From NCBI GenBank assembly GCA_910584605.1, contig CAJUAW010000027.1:1-24260 (forward strand): a stretch of DNA of 24,260 nucleotides, written 5' to 3'. Position 1 is the first letter of the stretch. Each line of letters opens with the position of its first letter. A program made the translations under genes and the position numbers. This DNA is from an uncultured Oscillospiraceae bacterium. GTDB taxonomy: Bacteria; Bacillota_A; Clostridia; Oscillospirales; Oscillospiraceae. The notes beneath the pieces were generated by a model. The model was given only the letters and a program-made list of their open reading frames with translations. It did not search any database and was not told where the DNA came from. This document shows positions 14,765 through 21,626 of this stretch, piece by piece.

Positions 14765-15825
14765 ACGGGCAGGCTGACGGTGCCGAAGGAGACGCCTGTG
14801 TCTCCCTGCTGGACGCAGCCCATCACATCTGCATCGGGCTCACCGGCGTCATGCAGGATGGACAGAGCCTGTTCTGCCTGCTCCTGGGGGACGGCCAGCA
14901 CCATGCCAACGCCCATGTTAAAGGTGTTGTACATGTCGTGCTCCGGGATGCCGCCCCGCTCCTGAATCAGTTCAAAGATGGGCAGCTGGGGCAGTGCAGC
15001 GGCGTTGAAGAAGGCCTCAAGCCCCTTGGGCAGCATCCGGGGGACGTTTTCATAGAAGCCGCCGCCGGTGATGTGGCTGGCGCCGTGGAGGTCTATGCCG
15101 CCGTCAATGAGGGCCAGGACGGGCTTCACATAGATTTTGGTGGGAGCCAGCAGGGCCTCGCCCAGCGATTTTCCGTGCAGCTGGTCCATGGGAGTATTCA
15201 GATCGGCGTGCTCAATGTCGAAGACCTTGCGCACCAGGGAAAAACCGTTGGAGTGGACCCCGGAGGAGGTCAGGCCGATGAGAACGTCGCCCTCCTGAAT
15301 ACGGTCGCTGTCGATAATCTTATCCCGGTCCACGATCCCAACCGTGAAGCCGGCCAGGTCGTAGTCATCGGGAGCCATGATGCCGGGGTGCTCGGCGGTC
15401 TCGCCGCCGATGAGGGCGCAGCCCGCCTGGACGCAGCCCTGGGCCACACCGGAGACGATGGAGGCCACCTTCTCCGGCTCGTTCTTGCCGATGGCGATGT
15501 AGTCCAGGAAAAACAGGGGCCTGGCTCCGCAGCAGATGACGTCGTTGACGCACATGGCTACGCAGTCGATGCCGATGGTGTGGTGCTTGTCCAGCAGCTG
15601 GGCCAGACGGACCTTGGTGCCCACGCCGTCAGTGCCGGAGACCAGCACCGGTTCCTTGATCCCAGACAGGTTGGGGGCGAACAGGCCGCCGAAGCCGCCG
15701 ATGCCGCTGACCACTCCGGGGATCATGGTGCGGGCCACGTGCTGTTTCATGAGCTGTACGCCCTTGTAGCCGGCCTCAATATCCACGCCGGCGGCAGCAT
15801 AGGATGCGGAATGAGAGTTTTCCAT
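14761..15825 (-). CDS. purM: phosphoribosylformylglycinamidine cyclo-ligase (AIR synthetase)
   Basis: This 354-aa enzyme closes FGAM to AIR with ATP. It shows GTDGVGTK at 64-71, the AMCVNDVICCGARPLFFLDY block at 90-109, the IGGETAEHPG segment, SSGVHSNGFSLVR and THITGGGF-like SHITGGGFYENVPR. The length is normal. TTGGAGG is about 9 bases before the ATG at 15825. An open frame extends 17 codons further upstream but has no family similarity. It overlaps purN by 4 bases and follows purF by about 20 bp. Its substrate FGAM needs FGAM synthetase (PurL or PurLQS), which is not in this window. Confidence 0.97.
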   Translation of the reverse strand: MENSHSASYAAAGVDIEAGYKGVQLMKQHVARTMIPGVVSGIGGFGGLFAPNLSGIKEPVLVSGTDGVGTKVRLAQLLDKHHTIGIDCVAMCVNDVICCGARPLFFLDYIAIGKNEPEKVASIVSGVAQGCVQAGCALIGGETAEHPGIMAPDDYDLAGFTVGIVDRDKIIDSDRIQEGDVLIGLTSSGVHSNGFSLVRKVFDIEHADLNTPMDQLHGKSLGEALLAPTKIYVKPVLALIDGGIDLHGASHITGGGFYENVPRMLPKGLEAFFNAAALPQLPIFELIQERGGIPEHDMYNTFNMGVGMVLAVPQEQAEQALSILHDAGEPDADVMGCVQQGDTGVSFGTVSLPV

Positions 15826-15845
15826 GGGGAGAACCTCCAAAAATA

Positions 15846-17270
15846 TTATTCTTTTCCCGACCAGCAGTAGGTGCACACCTTATCCCGGTCGAGGCCGATG
15901 GCCTCCAGCAGGCCGTCCAGGGACTGGTAGCCCAGGGAGTCGAAGCCGAATTTTTCGCAGATGGTTTTCAGCATGCACTGGCCCCGCTGGGTGGAGGAAT
16001 CCGCGTACTCCTCCAGGTGTTGCTGACCCTCGTCGCCCTCCAGCTCCTGGATGGTGCGCCGGGCCAGCAGGTCCATGTCGGAATTTCCCCGGGAAAAGTT
16101 CAGATATTTGCAGCTGTACATGATGGGGGGACAGGCGGAGCGCATGTGGACCTCCTTGGCCCCGGATTCGTAGAGAAATTCCACCGTCTCCCGCAGCTGG
16201 GTGCCCCGGACGATGGAATCGTCCACAAAGAGCAGCTTTTTGCCCTGGATCAGCTCGGGGACAGGGATCTGCTTCATCTTGGCCACCTGGTTGCGCACAT
16301 CCTGATTGGCAGGCATAAACGACCGGGGCCAGGTGGGGGTGTACTTGACGAAGGGCCGGGCGAAGTGGGTGCGGCTCTCGTTGGAGTAGCCGATGGCGTG
16401 GGGGAGGCCGGAGTCGGGAACACCGGCTACATAGTCCACGTCGGGGAGGGTTCCCCGAGCCCTCTCGTCCCGGGCCATGATGGCGCCGTTTTTGTAGCGC
16501 ATGACCTCCACATTGACCCCCTCGTAGTTGGAGTTGGGGTAGCCGTAGTAGCTCCAGAGGAAGGCACAGATCTTCATCTCCTCCCCGGCGGGGGAGAGGA
16601 CCTCAAAGCTGTCGGACCGGATGCGGACGATCTCCCGGGGACCCAGCTCGTAGGCGTCCTCGTAGCCCAGCTTGTGGTAGGCGAAGGATTCGAAGGAGAC
16701 GCAGTGCCCCTTGTCGTTCCGGCCGATGAGGACGGGCAGGCGGCCCACCCGGTCCCGGGCGGCGATGATCTCGCCGTTGGCGGTGAGGATGAGCAGGGTG
16801 AGAGAACCGGCCACCGACTTCTGGGCGTGGAGGATACCGTCAACCAGATTGTCCTTTTGGTTGATGAGGGCGGCGGCCAGCTCGGTGGCGTTGACCTTTC
16901 CCGAGCTCATGGCCATGAACTGGTGACCATGGTCGGAGAAATATTCGTCAACCAATTCCTCGGCATTGTTGATAATCCCTACGGTGGTGATGGCGTACAG
17001 CCCCAGGTGGGACCGGACCAGCAGGGGCTGGGGGTCGGTGTCACTGATGCAGCCGATGCCGGAGCAGCCGTGAAACTTGGCCAGGTCCTTTTCGAATTTG
17101 GTGCGAAAGGGAGTGTTCTCGATGGAGTGAATCTGGCGCTGAAAGCCGTCCTTGGCGTCATGGATGATCATGCCGCCCCGGCGGGTGCCCAAGTGAGAGT
17201 GGTAGTCCACCCCGAAAAAAATGTCCAGGGAGACGTCTTGTGTAGAGACGGCTCCAAAAAAGCCTCCCAT
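15846..17270 (-). CDS. purF: PurF-like amidophosphoribosyltransferase lacking the N-terminal nucleophile cysteine
   Basis: The 474-aa protein has the PurF layout: an N-terminal Ntn-glutaminase-like domain (LGTRRGGM, residues 27-34) and a C-terminal phosphoribosyltransferase domain with the PRPP loop VDDSIVRGT at 349-357. Four cysteines fit the ligands of the 4Fe-4S cluster of Bacillus-type PurF: Cys235 (KICAFLW), Cys387 (YSCKYL) and Cys466/469 (CTYC). Known PurF enzymes expose a cysteine as residue 1 after Met or propeptide removal. Here the start reads MGGFFGAVS, so Gly2 stands in its place. Glutamine hydrolysis is therefore doubtful and ammonia may be used instead. AAGGAGG before the ATG fixes this start, and no upstream Cys codon is in frame. 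A similar MGGFFG form is, from memory, found in Bacteroides and other clostridia. Confidence 0.92.
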   Translation of the reverse strand: MGGFFGAVSTQDVSLDIFFGVDYHSHLGTRRGGMIIHDAKDGFQRQIHSIENTPFRTKFEKDLAKFHGCSGIGCISDTDPQPLLVRSHLGLYAITTVGIINNAEELVDEYFSDHGHQFMAMSSGKVNATELAAALINQKDNLVDGILHAQKSVAGSLTLLILTANGEIIAARDRVGRLPVLIGRNDKGHCVSFESFAYHKLGYEDAYELGPREIVRIRSDSFEVLSPAGEEMKICAFLWSYYGYPNSNYEGVNVEVMRYKNGAIMARDERARGTLPDVDYVAGVPDSGLPHAIGYSNESRTHFARPFVKYTPTWPRSFMPANQDVRNQVAKMKQIPVPELIQGKKLLFVDDSIVRGTQLRETVEFLYESGAKEVHMRSACPPIMYSCKYLNFSRGNSDMDLLARRTIQELEGDEGQQHLEEYADSSTQRGQCMLKTICEKFGFDSLGYQSLDGLLEAIGLDRDKVCTYCWSGKE

Positions 17271-17282
17271 GAATATTCCTCC

Positions 17283-17429
17283 TTATTTCTTACGTTTGCG
17301 CAGGAAAAACCAGATGGCCGCGCCAAGGATGACCACAGCGGCCAGCAGCATCCGCACAAGTCCGGCGGGGTCGCCGCTGACAAGGATGGCGGTAGGACCG
17401 TCTGCCCCTCCGATGATTCCGACATCCAT
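17283..17429 (-). CDS. 48-aa membrane protein with Na+-decarboxylase beta-subunit signature
   Basis: This short gene encodes a 48-aa product, starting MDVGIIGGADGPTAILVSGD. The GIIGGADGPTAI string is the hallmark of the conserved Asp-containing region (region IIIa) of the beta subunits of sodium-pumping decarboxylases such as OadB. The rest is one hydrophobic helix (about residues 22-42) ending in a basic tail RKRKK, so it should sit in the membrane with the C-terminus inside. The purC TAA ends 3 bp before the ATG, and TGATGGGA is a modest ribosome site. It lies between purC and purF and must be cotranscribed. It is far too short to be a pump subunit; small proteins with this motif occur elsewhere in Clostridia, with unknown function. 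Confidence 0.75.
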   Translation of the reverse strand: MDVGIIGGADGPTAILVSGDPAGLVRMLLAAVVILGAAIWFFLRKRKK

Positions 17430-17432
17430 GGG

Positions 17433-18143
17433 TTATTTTCCCATCAGGCGCTTGCTCATCTCCTGATAAGCGCCCTCTACGTTGCCCAGGTCCCGGCGGA
17501 AGCGGTCCTTGTCCAGCTTTTCACCGGTCTTGGAGTCCCAGAAGCGGCAGGTGTCGGGGGAGATCTCGTCGGCCAGGACGATGGCGCCGTCGGAGGTTTT
17601 TCCAAACTCCAGTTTGAAGTCCACCAGAGTGACGCCGCACTCGGCCAGAGTTTTTTTCAGGAAATCGTTGACCTGGAAGGCGTATTGTTTGATCTGGCCG
17701 ATCTCCTCCCAGGTGGCCAGCTTCAGGGCCACGGCGTGGTGGTCGTTGATGAGGGGGTCGTGAAGGTCGTCGTTCTTGTAGGAAAATTCCACGGTGGGGG
17801 CGTCAAACACGATGCCCTCCTCCACGCCGTACCGCTTGGAGAAGGAGCCGGCGGAGCGGTTGCGGACGATTACCTCCAGGGGGACGATGGTCACCTTTTT
17901 CACGGCGGTCTCCCGCTCGTTCAGCTCCTCTACAAAGTGGGTAGGCACTCCCGCCTTCTCCAGCTGCTGCATGAGGAAGTTGGTCATCTGGTTGTTGATG
18001 GCCCCCTTGCCCACAATGGTGCCCTTCTTGGTGCCGTCAAAGGCGGTGGCATCGTCCTTGTAGGAGACGATCACAATGTCGGGTTCCTCGGTGGCGAATA
18101 CTTTTTTGGCCTTGCCCTCGTAGAGCTGTTCCAGTTTGGTCAT
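17433..18143 (-). CDS. purC: SAICAR synthetase
   Basis: This 236-aa enzyme joins CAIR and aspartate with ATP to form SAICAR. It has LYEGKAKKVF at the N-terminus, the LEVIVRNRSAGSF signature at 89-101, DFKLEFG at 175-181 and ADEISPDTCRFWD at 191-203, all typical. The length matches bacterial PurC. The ATG at 18143 follows GGAAAGGATG. It is the second gene of the operon, 42 bp after purE. Confidence 0.97.
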   Translation of the reverse strand: MTKLEQLYEGKAKKVFATEEPDIVIVSYKDDATAFDGTKKGTIVGKGAINNQMTNFLMQQLEKAGVPTHFVEELNERETAVKKVTIVPLEVIVRNRSAGSFSKRYGVEEGIVFDAPTVEFSYKNDDLHDPLINDHHAVALKLATWEEIGQIKQYAFQVNDFLKKTLAECGVTLVDFKLEFGKTSDGAIVLADEISPDTCRFWDSKTGEKLDKDRFRRDLGNVEGAYQEMSKRLMGK

Positions 18144-18185
18144 AATTGCAACATCCTTTCCGGTATTGTTAATTTGTGTGACACG

Positions 18186-18680
18186 TCAGTCCTTCAGCTC
18201 CGCCTGGAGCTTGGCCTCTTTTCCGGCGATCTGCTCCGCCATCTGGTCCCGGGCGGCGTCCAGCTTGGCGGCCAGGGCATCATCGGAGACGGCCAGGATC
18301 TGGGCGGCCAGCACGGCAGCGTTTTTTGCTCCATTGATGGCCACGGTGGCCACCGGGATGCCGCTGGGCATCTGGACGGTGGCCAGCAGGGCGTCCAGGC
18401 CGTCCATAGCGCCCCCCCTCATCGGGATGCCAATGACGGGCAGGGTGGAGTTGCCCGCAAAGGCCCCGGCCAGGTGGGCGGCCATCCCGGCGGCGCAGAT
18501 CAGCACGCCAAAGCCGTTCTGACGGGCGTTTTTAGCGAACTCCGCCGCAGCGGCGGGGGTGCGGTGGGCGCTGAGGATGTGGGCCTCGTAGGGGATGGCG
18601 AACTCCTCCAGCTGCCGGCAGGCCCCCTGGACCACGGGCCAATCGCTGTCGGAGCCCATGATGACGGCGACTTTTTTCAT
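18186..18680 (-). CDS. purE: N5-CAIR mutase, class I PurE
   Basis: The product is 164 aa with GSDSDWPV at 9-16 and SAHRTP at 37-42; Arg after the active-site His is the class I pattern. Class I PurE moves the carboxyl group of N5-CAIR to give CAIR and normally needs PurK, which is not in this window. AAAGGAG is about 8 bases before the ATG at 18680. It is the first gene of the purine operon and sits behind a folded leader that ends in a terminator, so its expression is probably attenuated. The C-terminal helix is a little longer than in E. coli. Confidence 0.96.
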   Translation of the reverse strand: MKKVAVIMGSDSDWPVVQGACRQLEEFAIPYEAHILSAHRTPAAAAEFAKNARQNGFGVLICAAGMAAHLAGAFAGNSTLPVIGIPMRGGAMDGLDALLATVQMPSGIPVATVAINGAKNAAVLAAQILAVSDDALAAKLDAARDQMAEQIAGKEAKLQAELKD

Positions 18681-18697
18681 AAAAGCACTCCTTTTGT

Positions 18698-18736
18698 AAA
18701 AAAGTTTCAGGCCATCTGAGGATACAGACAGCCTGA
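18698..18736 (-). terminator. intrinsic terminator in the purE leader (attenuator)
   Basis: On the minus strand a 12-bp stem (18736-18725 with 18718-18707, including two G-U pairs, loop TATCCT) is followed by AAC and six T. It lies between the candidate promoter and purE, with the purE ribosome site just beyond it. A terminator in front of the first gene implies conditional readthrough. Confidence 0.65.
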
Positions 18737-18832
18737 GTGATGATGAATGGGCAATTTGGACAGATTGGGGCCATGGAAATTCTGAAACCGGACATTGGCA
18801 GAATCAAGCATGGCAGAGACCCCCCTTCAGTC
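18737..18832 (-). promoter_or_regulatory. structured 5' leader of the purine operon, candidate regulatory RNA
   Basis: Upstream of the attenuator the minus-strand RNA can fold into one long irregular hairpin. Its parts are GGG 18822-18820 with CCC 18769-18767, a five-base bulge, GCCATG 18814-18809 with CATGGC 18775-18770, an internal loop, ATTCTG 18804-18799 with CAGAAT 18784-18779 (plus a G-U pair), and a 14-base apical loop. I do not recognise guanine, PRPP, ZTP or other purine-linked riboswitch consensus motifs. GCCAT at 18814-18810 could also pair with ATGGC in the terminator, a possible but weak switch. Confidence 0.45.
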
Positions 18833-18838
18833 GCCACC

Positions 18839-18867
18839 ATTTTATAGGAAAGCGGCGCATTTTGCAA
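18839..18867 (-). promoter_or_regulatory. candidate promoter of the purine operon
   Basis: On the minus strand there is TTGCAA (18862-18867), a 17-bp spacer and TAAAAT (18839-18844). It would start RNA about 150 bases before purE. The rest of the 266-bp gap up to the glycosyltransferase stop is AT-rich and holds no further gene or convincing terminator. Confidence 0.5.
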
Positions 18868-18946
18868 GAGGGAGAAGCATTTTCGTATATTTGTACAAGA
18901 AAAAAGAGGAAAACCAGCTGGAAAGTGGGCAGAGGGAGAGGGGAGG

Positions 18947-20035
18947 TCACAGCAGCCCGGCGGTGGTGAGGATGCGCTCCACCTCCGCCACCCGCCGGGG
19001 CCAGGCGGCCTCCGCTGCCCGCTGCTGGCGGCGGAGGGCAAAGCCGGGGGCCTCCTCCATGGCGTGGCCGCACAGGGTGACGAACTCCTCCAGGTCGTGG
19101 GCTCCGTAGACCACGTCGGGGAACTGCTCCACCTGGTCGGGCCACAGCATGGACACCACCGGCTTCCCAGTAGCCAGATACTCGTACAGCCGGGGGGAGA
19201 CGACCTCGTCAAAGGGCTGGTCGGTCCGGGGCAGATCCATCAGCACCTGACAGCGGTACAGCCAGTCGGGCACCTCGGAGACTGGGCGGGGGCCGGTGAG
19301 GAATACGTTGGACAGCTTGTTCAGCCGGTGCAGGAGGGGGTTGTTTTTGTCCACCGTGCCCAGCAGGAGAAAGCCCCAGTCGGGCTGGGCCTGGGCGGCG
19401 TAGAGCACCGGGGACAGGTCCAGCCCCTCCCGGATGGCCCCGGACCAGCCCAGAAGGGGGGCGGTCACCCCCGGCATGGGGTCGGGACGGCGGGCGGCGG
19501 CGTCGAAGAGGGGCAGGTTGAAGCCGTTGGGCAGCAGGGCGATGTTGGAGCTGCAGGGGGACAGCCGCTCCCGCAGCAGGGGGGAGGCGGCGAAGACCAC
19601 ATCGGCCGCCTGGGCCAGACTGCCCTCCCAGTGGGCGGGAGGACTGTCCCACACCCGGTCGCAGTCGTAGACCAGGGCGCTGTACTCCAGCCGGTCCACC
19701 AGGTGGACGTGGTGGGGCTGGGTGGTCCACAGCAGGGGCTCGGTGAAGCGCCTGCGGGCGGCCTCCTCCTGAATGAAGCGGCCGATCTTGTTCCAGGCCA
19801 TCTGGAACAGGCGCTGGTACCGCTCGGAGATGGGGAAGAGGATGGGCGGCAGGGTGCAGGCCGTCACGTTGGGCCGGACCTTGCGCCCTCCCTTCCGATA
19901 GGACTTGTCCCTGGGGGAGCGGGCGGGGGAGAAGTAGAGCACCTGGCAGTCCCGCAGGCGGGAGATGATTTGCTGGGTGCGGCCGGGAAGCCGGCTGGAC
20001 CAGGGCTCATTGGATAAACAGAGGATCTGCTTCAA
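18947..20035 (-). CDS. glycosyltransferase, GT-B fold (GT4-like)
   Basis: This is a 362-aa protein without signal peptide. The N-terminal half carries short Rossmann elements (ILCLSNEPW, ALVYDCDRVW) and the C-terminal half the nucleotide-sugar domain: LLPNGFN, LLGWSGAIREGLDLSPV and SPRLYEYLATGKPVVS, where the acidic residue of the E-x7-E region and the Gly-Lys-Pro-Val run are typical of GT4. A close general resemblance is to exopolysaccharide or teichuronic-acid transferases of the TuaH kind. The donor and acceptor cannot be told. The start is TTG at 20035, supported by GGAGG 9 bases before it. It is monocistronic and divergent from the PAP2 gene, which may point to a shared role in cell-envelope synthesis. 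Confidence 0.85.
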   Translation of the reverse strand: MKQILCLSNEPWSSRLPGRTQQIISRLRDCQVLYFSPARSPRDKSYRKGGRKVRPNVTACTLPPILFPISERYQRLFQMAWNKIGRFIQEEAARRRFTEPLLWTTQPHHVHLVDRLEYSALVYDCDRVWDSPPAHWEGSLAQAADVVFAASPLLRERLSPCSSNIALLPNGFNLPLFDAAARRPDPMPGVTAPLLGWSGAIREGLDLSPVLYAAQAQPDWGFLLLGTVDKNNPLLHRLNKLSNVFLTGPRPVSEVPDWLYRCQVLMDLPRTDQPFDEVVSPRLYEYLATGKPVVSMLWPDQVEQFPDVVYGAHDLEEFVTLCGHAMEEAPGFALRRQQRAAEAAWPRRVAEVERILTTAGLL

Positions 20036-20067
20036 GGAAATGGACCTCCGAAAAAATTAGTGTTGAC

Positions 20068-20096
20068 TTGTGAAAAAAAAGCTCTATTATTATAGT
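20068..20096 (+). promoter_or_regulatory. promoter of the PAP2-dat operon
   Basis: TTGTGA (20068-20073), a 17-bp spacer and TATAGT (20091-20096). A closer -35 match, TTGACT at 20063-20068, gives a longer spacer. The predicted start is about 26 bases before the PAP2 gene. Confidence 0.55.
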
Positions 20097-20117
20097 ATAG
20101 ATTCCGGAAGGGGTCAA
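20089..20117 (-). promoter_or_regulatory. promoter of the glycosyltransferase gene, overlapping the divergent promoter
   Basis: On the minus strand there is TTGACC (20112-20117), a 17-bp spacer and a perfect TATAAT (20089-20094). Its -10 box shares four bases with the -10 box of the plus-strand promoter, so the two can hardly be occupied together. Confidence 0.65.
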
Positions 20118-20128
20118 GGGAGGTTTTT

Positions 20129-20677
20129 ATGTTCCATACACTGCTTCAGCTGGACGGCCAGCTGTTGGTGGCCATCCAGGGACTGCATATGGCCTGGCTG
20201 GACCCCATTGTGTCCATCTACACCAAGCTGGGGGACGCAGGAATTCTTTGGATCGCCTTGTCCCTGCTGATGCTGGCTTCCAAGCGCACCCGGAAGGCGG
20301 GGGTGCTGGCCCTGTGTGCCATGATCCTGGGGCTGCTGGTGACCAACGTCACCATCAAACCCCTGGTGGAGCGGGCCCGGCCCTGGCTGGACTGGCCCAT
20401 CGTTCCCCTGGTATCGGAGAAGGACCCCAACTCCTTCCCCTCGGGCCACACCTGCGCCGCCTTTGCCGCGTCGATGATCTGGGTGCGGACCCTGCCCTGG
20501 AGCTGGGGCCGGACCTGCGGGGTGGTGCTGGCGGTGCTGATGGGGCTGTCCCGGTTGTATGTGGGGGTCCACTACCCCTCCGACGTGCTGGTGGGGGCGG
20601 TGATCGGGACCCTGTGCGCCTGGGCGGCATGGAAGCTGTATCAGCTCTGGGAGAACAAGCGGAACCGGGTGCTCTGA
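20129..20677 (+). CDS. PAP2-family membrane phosphatase
   Basis: The 182-aa membrane protein carries all three phosphatase motifs: K77-x6-R84-P85 (KPLVERARP), PSGH at 104-107 and SR-x5-H-x3-D (Ser141-Arg142, His148, Asp152). Hydrophobic segments lie around 37-50, 57-74, 128-140 and 153-170. Such small PAP2 enzymes act on the outer face of the membrane on lipid phosphates, often undecaprenyl pyrophosphate (BcrC-like), recycling the carrier for wall synthesis; the exact substrate is inferred. GGGAGG lies just before the ATG. It is followed after 31 bp by the D-amino-acid aminotransferase gene, which fits a cell-wall theme. Confidence 0.92.
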   Translation: MFHTLLQLDGQLLVAIQGLHMAWLDPIVSIYTKLGDAGILWIALSLLMLASKRTRKAGVLALCAMILGLLVTNVTIKPLVERARPWLDWPIVPLVSEKDPNSFPSGHTCAAFAASMIWVRTLPWSWGRTCGVVLAVLMGLSRLYVGVHYPSDVLVGAVIGTLCAWAAWKLYQLWENKRNRVL

Positions 20678-20708
20678 ACCCGGACAACAAAAAATGGAGG
20701 AAGAAAGA

Positions 20709-21557
20709 ATGAAAAATGTCGGCTATTACAACGGCGAGATCGGTCCGCTGGAGGAAATGAAGGTGCCCATGAACGACCGGGCCCTCTACTTTGGTGACGG
20801 CATCTACGAGGCCACCTGCGTGGCCAACCGGGTCCCCTTCGCCATTGAGGACCACCTGGACCGGATGTACAACAGCCTGCGCCTGCTGGAGATCCCCTTC
20901 AAGATGGAGCGGGGGCAGGTGAAGGCGGAGCTGCAGAGGGTCATCGACGCGGCGGAGGACTCCCCCATCCACTTCCTGTACTGGCAGGTCTCCCGGGGGG
21001 TGGCGCCCCGGAACCACGTGTTCCCGGGCGCCGGGACGGAGCCTGCGCTGATGGCCTATGTGAAGCCCCACACCATGAAGCCCATGGACAAGCCCTATAA
21101 GCTCATCTCCCTGGAGGACAACCGCTTCAAGCTGTGCAACATCAAAACGCTGAATCTGATCCCCAGCGTGCTGGCGAACCAGCGGGCGCTGGAGGCTGGC
21201 TGTGACGAGGCGGTGCTCCACCGGGGCAGCCGGGTCACCGAGTGCGCCCACAGCAATATCTCCATCCTGAAGGACGGCGTGCTGCGCACCGCCCCCACCG
21301 ATGAGCTGATCCTCCCCGGCATCACCCGCAAGCATCTGCTGGCTCTGGCGAAGGAGAACGGGATTCCCACGCTGGAGGAGCCCTTCTCCATGGTGGAGCT
21401 GATGAACGCCGATGAGGTCATCGTCACCAGCTCCAGCGCCCTGTGCATGAAGGTGGAGTCCATCGACCACATCCCCGTGGGCGGAAAGGACCCCCAGCGC
21501 ATCCAGCTGCTTCAGGACGCTTACCTGGCCAAGTTCCAGCGGGAGACCGCCCAATAA
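20709..21557 (+). CDS. dat: D-amino-acid transaminase (class IV aminotransferase)
   Basis: The 282-aa PLP enzyme fits D-alanine aminotransferase. It has MNDRALYFGDGIYEA near the start, the PLP lysine Lys146 in CNIKTLNLIPSV, Glu178 in RVTECAHSNI, and Arg101 with His103 in APRNHVFP, which match the carboxylate-trapping Arg/His of Bacillus D-amino-acid transaminase. That pair favours D-amino-acid over branched-chain substrates. It would supply D-glutamate or D-alanine for peptidoglycan. The ATG at 20709 is chosen because GGAGGA lies 7 bases upstream; an ATG five codons earlier overlaps that site. It is cotranscribed with the PAP2 gene and closed by a strong terminator. Confidence 0.92.
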   Translation: MKNVGYYNGEIGPLEEMKVPMNDRALYFGDGIYEATCVANRVPFAIEDHLDRMYNSLRLLEIPFKMERGQVKAELQRVIDAAEDSPIHFLYWQVSRGVAPRNHVFPGAGTEPALMAYVKPHTMKPMDKPYKLISLEDNRFKLCNIKTLNLIPSVLANQRALEAGCDEAVLHRGSRVTECAHSNISILKDGVLRTAPTDELILPGITRKHLLALAKENGIPTLEEPFSMVELMNADEVIVTSSSALCMKVESIDHIPVGGKDPQRIQLLQDAYLAKFQRETAQ

Positions 21558-21587
21558 GGCCCGGTGATCTGAACGCTGCCAAAATCA

Positions 21588-21626
21588 AGGACTCCGCCGC
21601 ATGGTTCGCGGCGGAGTCCTGTTTTA
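21588..21626. terminator. bidirectional terminator between dat and cobA-hemD
   Basis: A perfect 13-bp stem (21588-21600 with 21608-21620, loop ATGGTTC) is followed by GTTTTA on the plus strand and TTGATTTT on the minus strand. It lies between the convergent dat and cobA-hemD genes. Confidence 0.9.

Noticed and set aside
15804..18719. 971-codon plus-strand open frame opposite purF, purC and purE
   Set aside because: Shadow of well-recognised purine genes; no start signal and no domain-like composition.
18737..18832. Known purine riboswitch (guanine, PRPP, ZTP) before purE
   Set aside because: None of the consensus core strings that I know for these classes is present; only a generic hairpin and terminator are supported.
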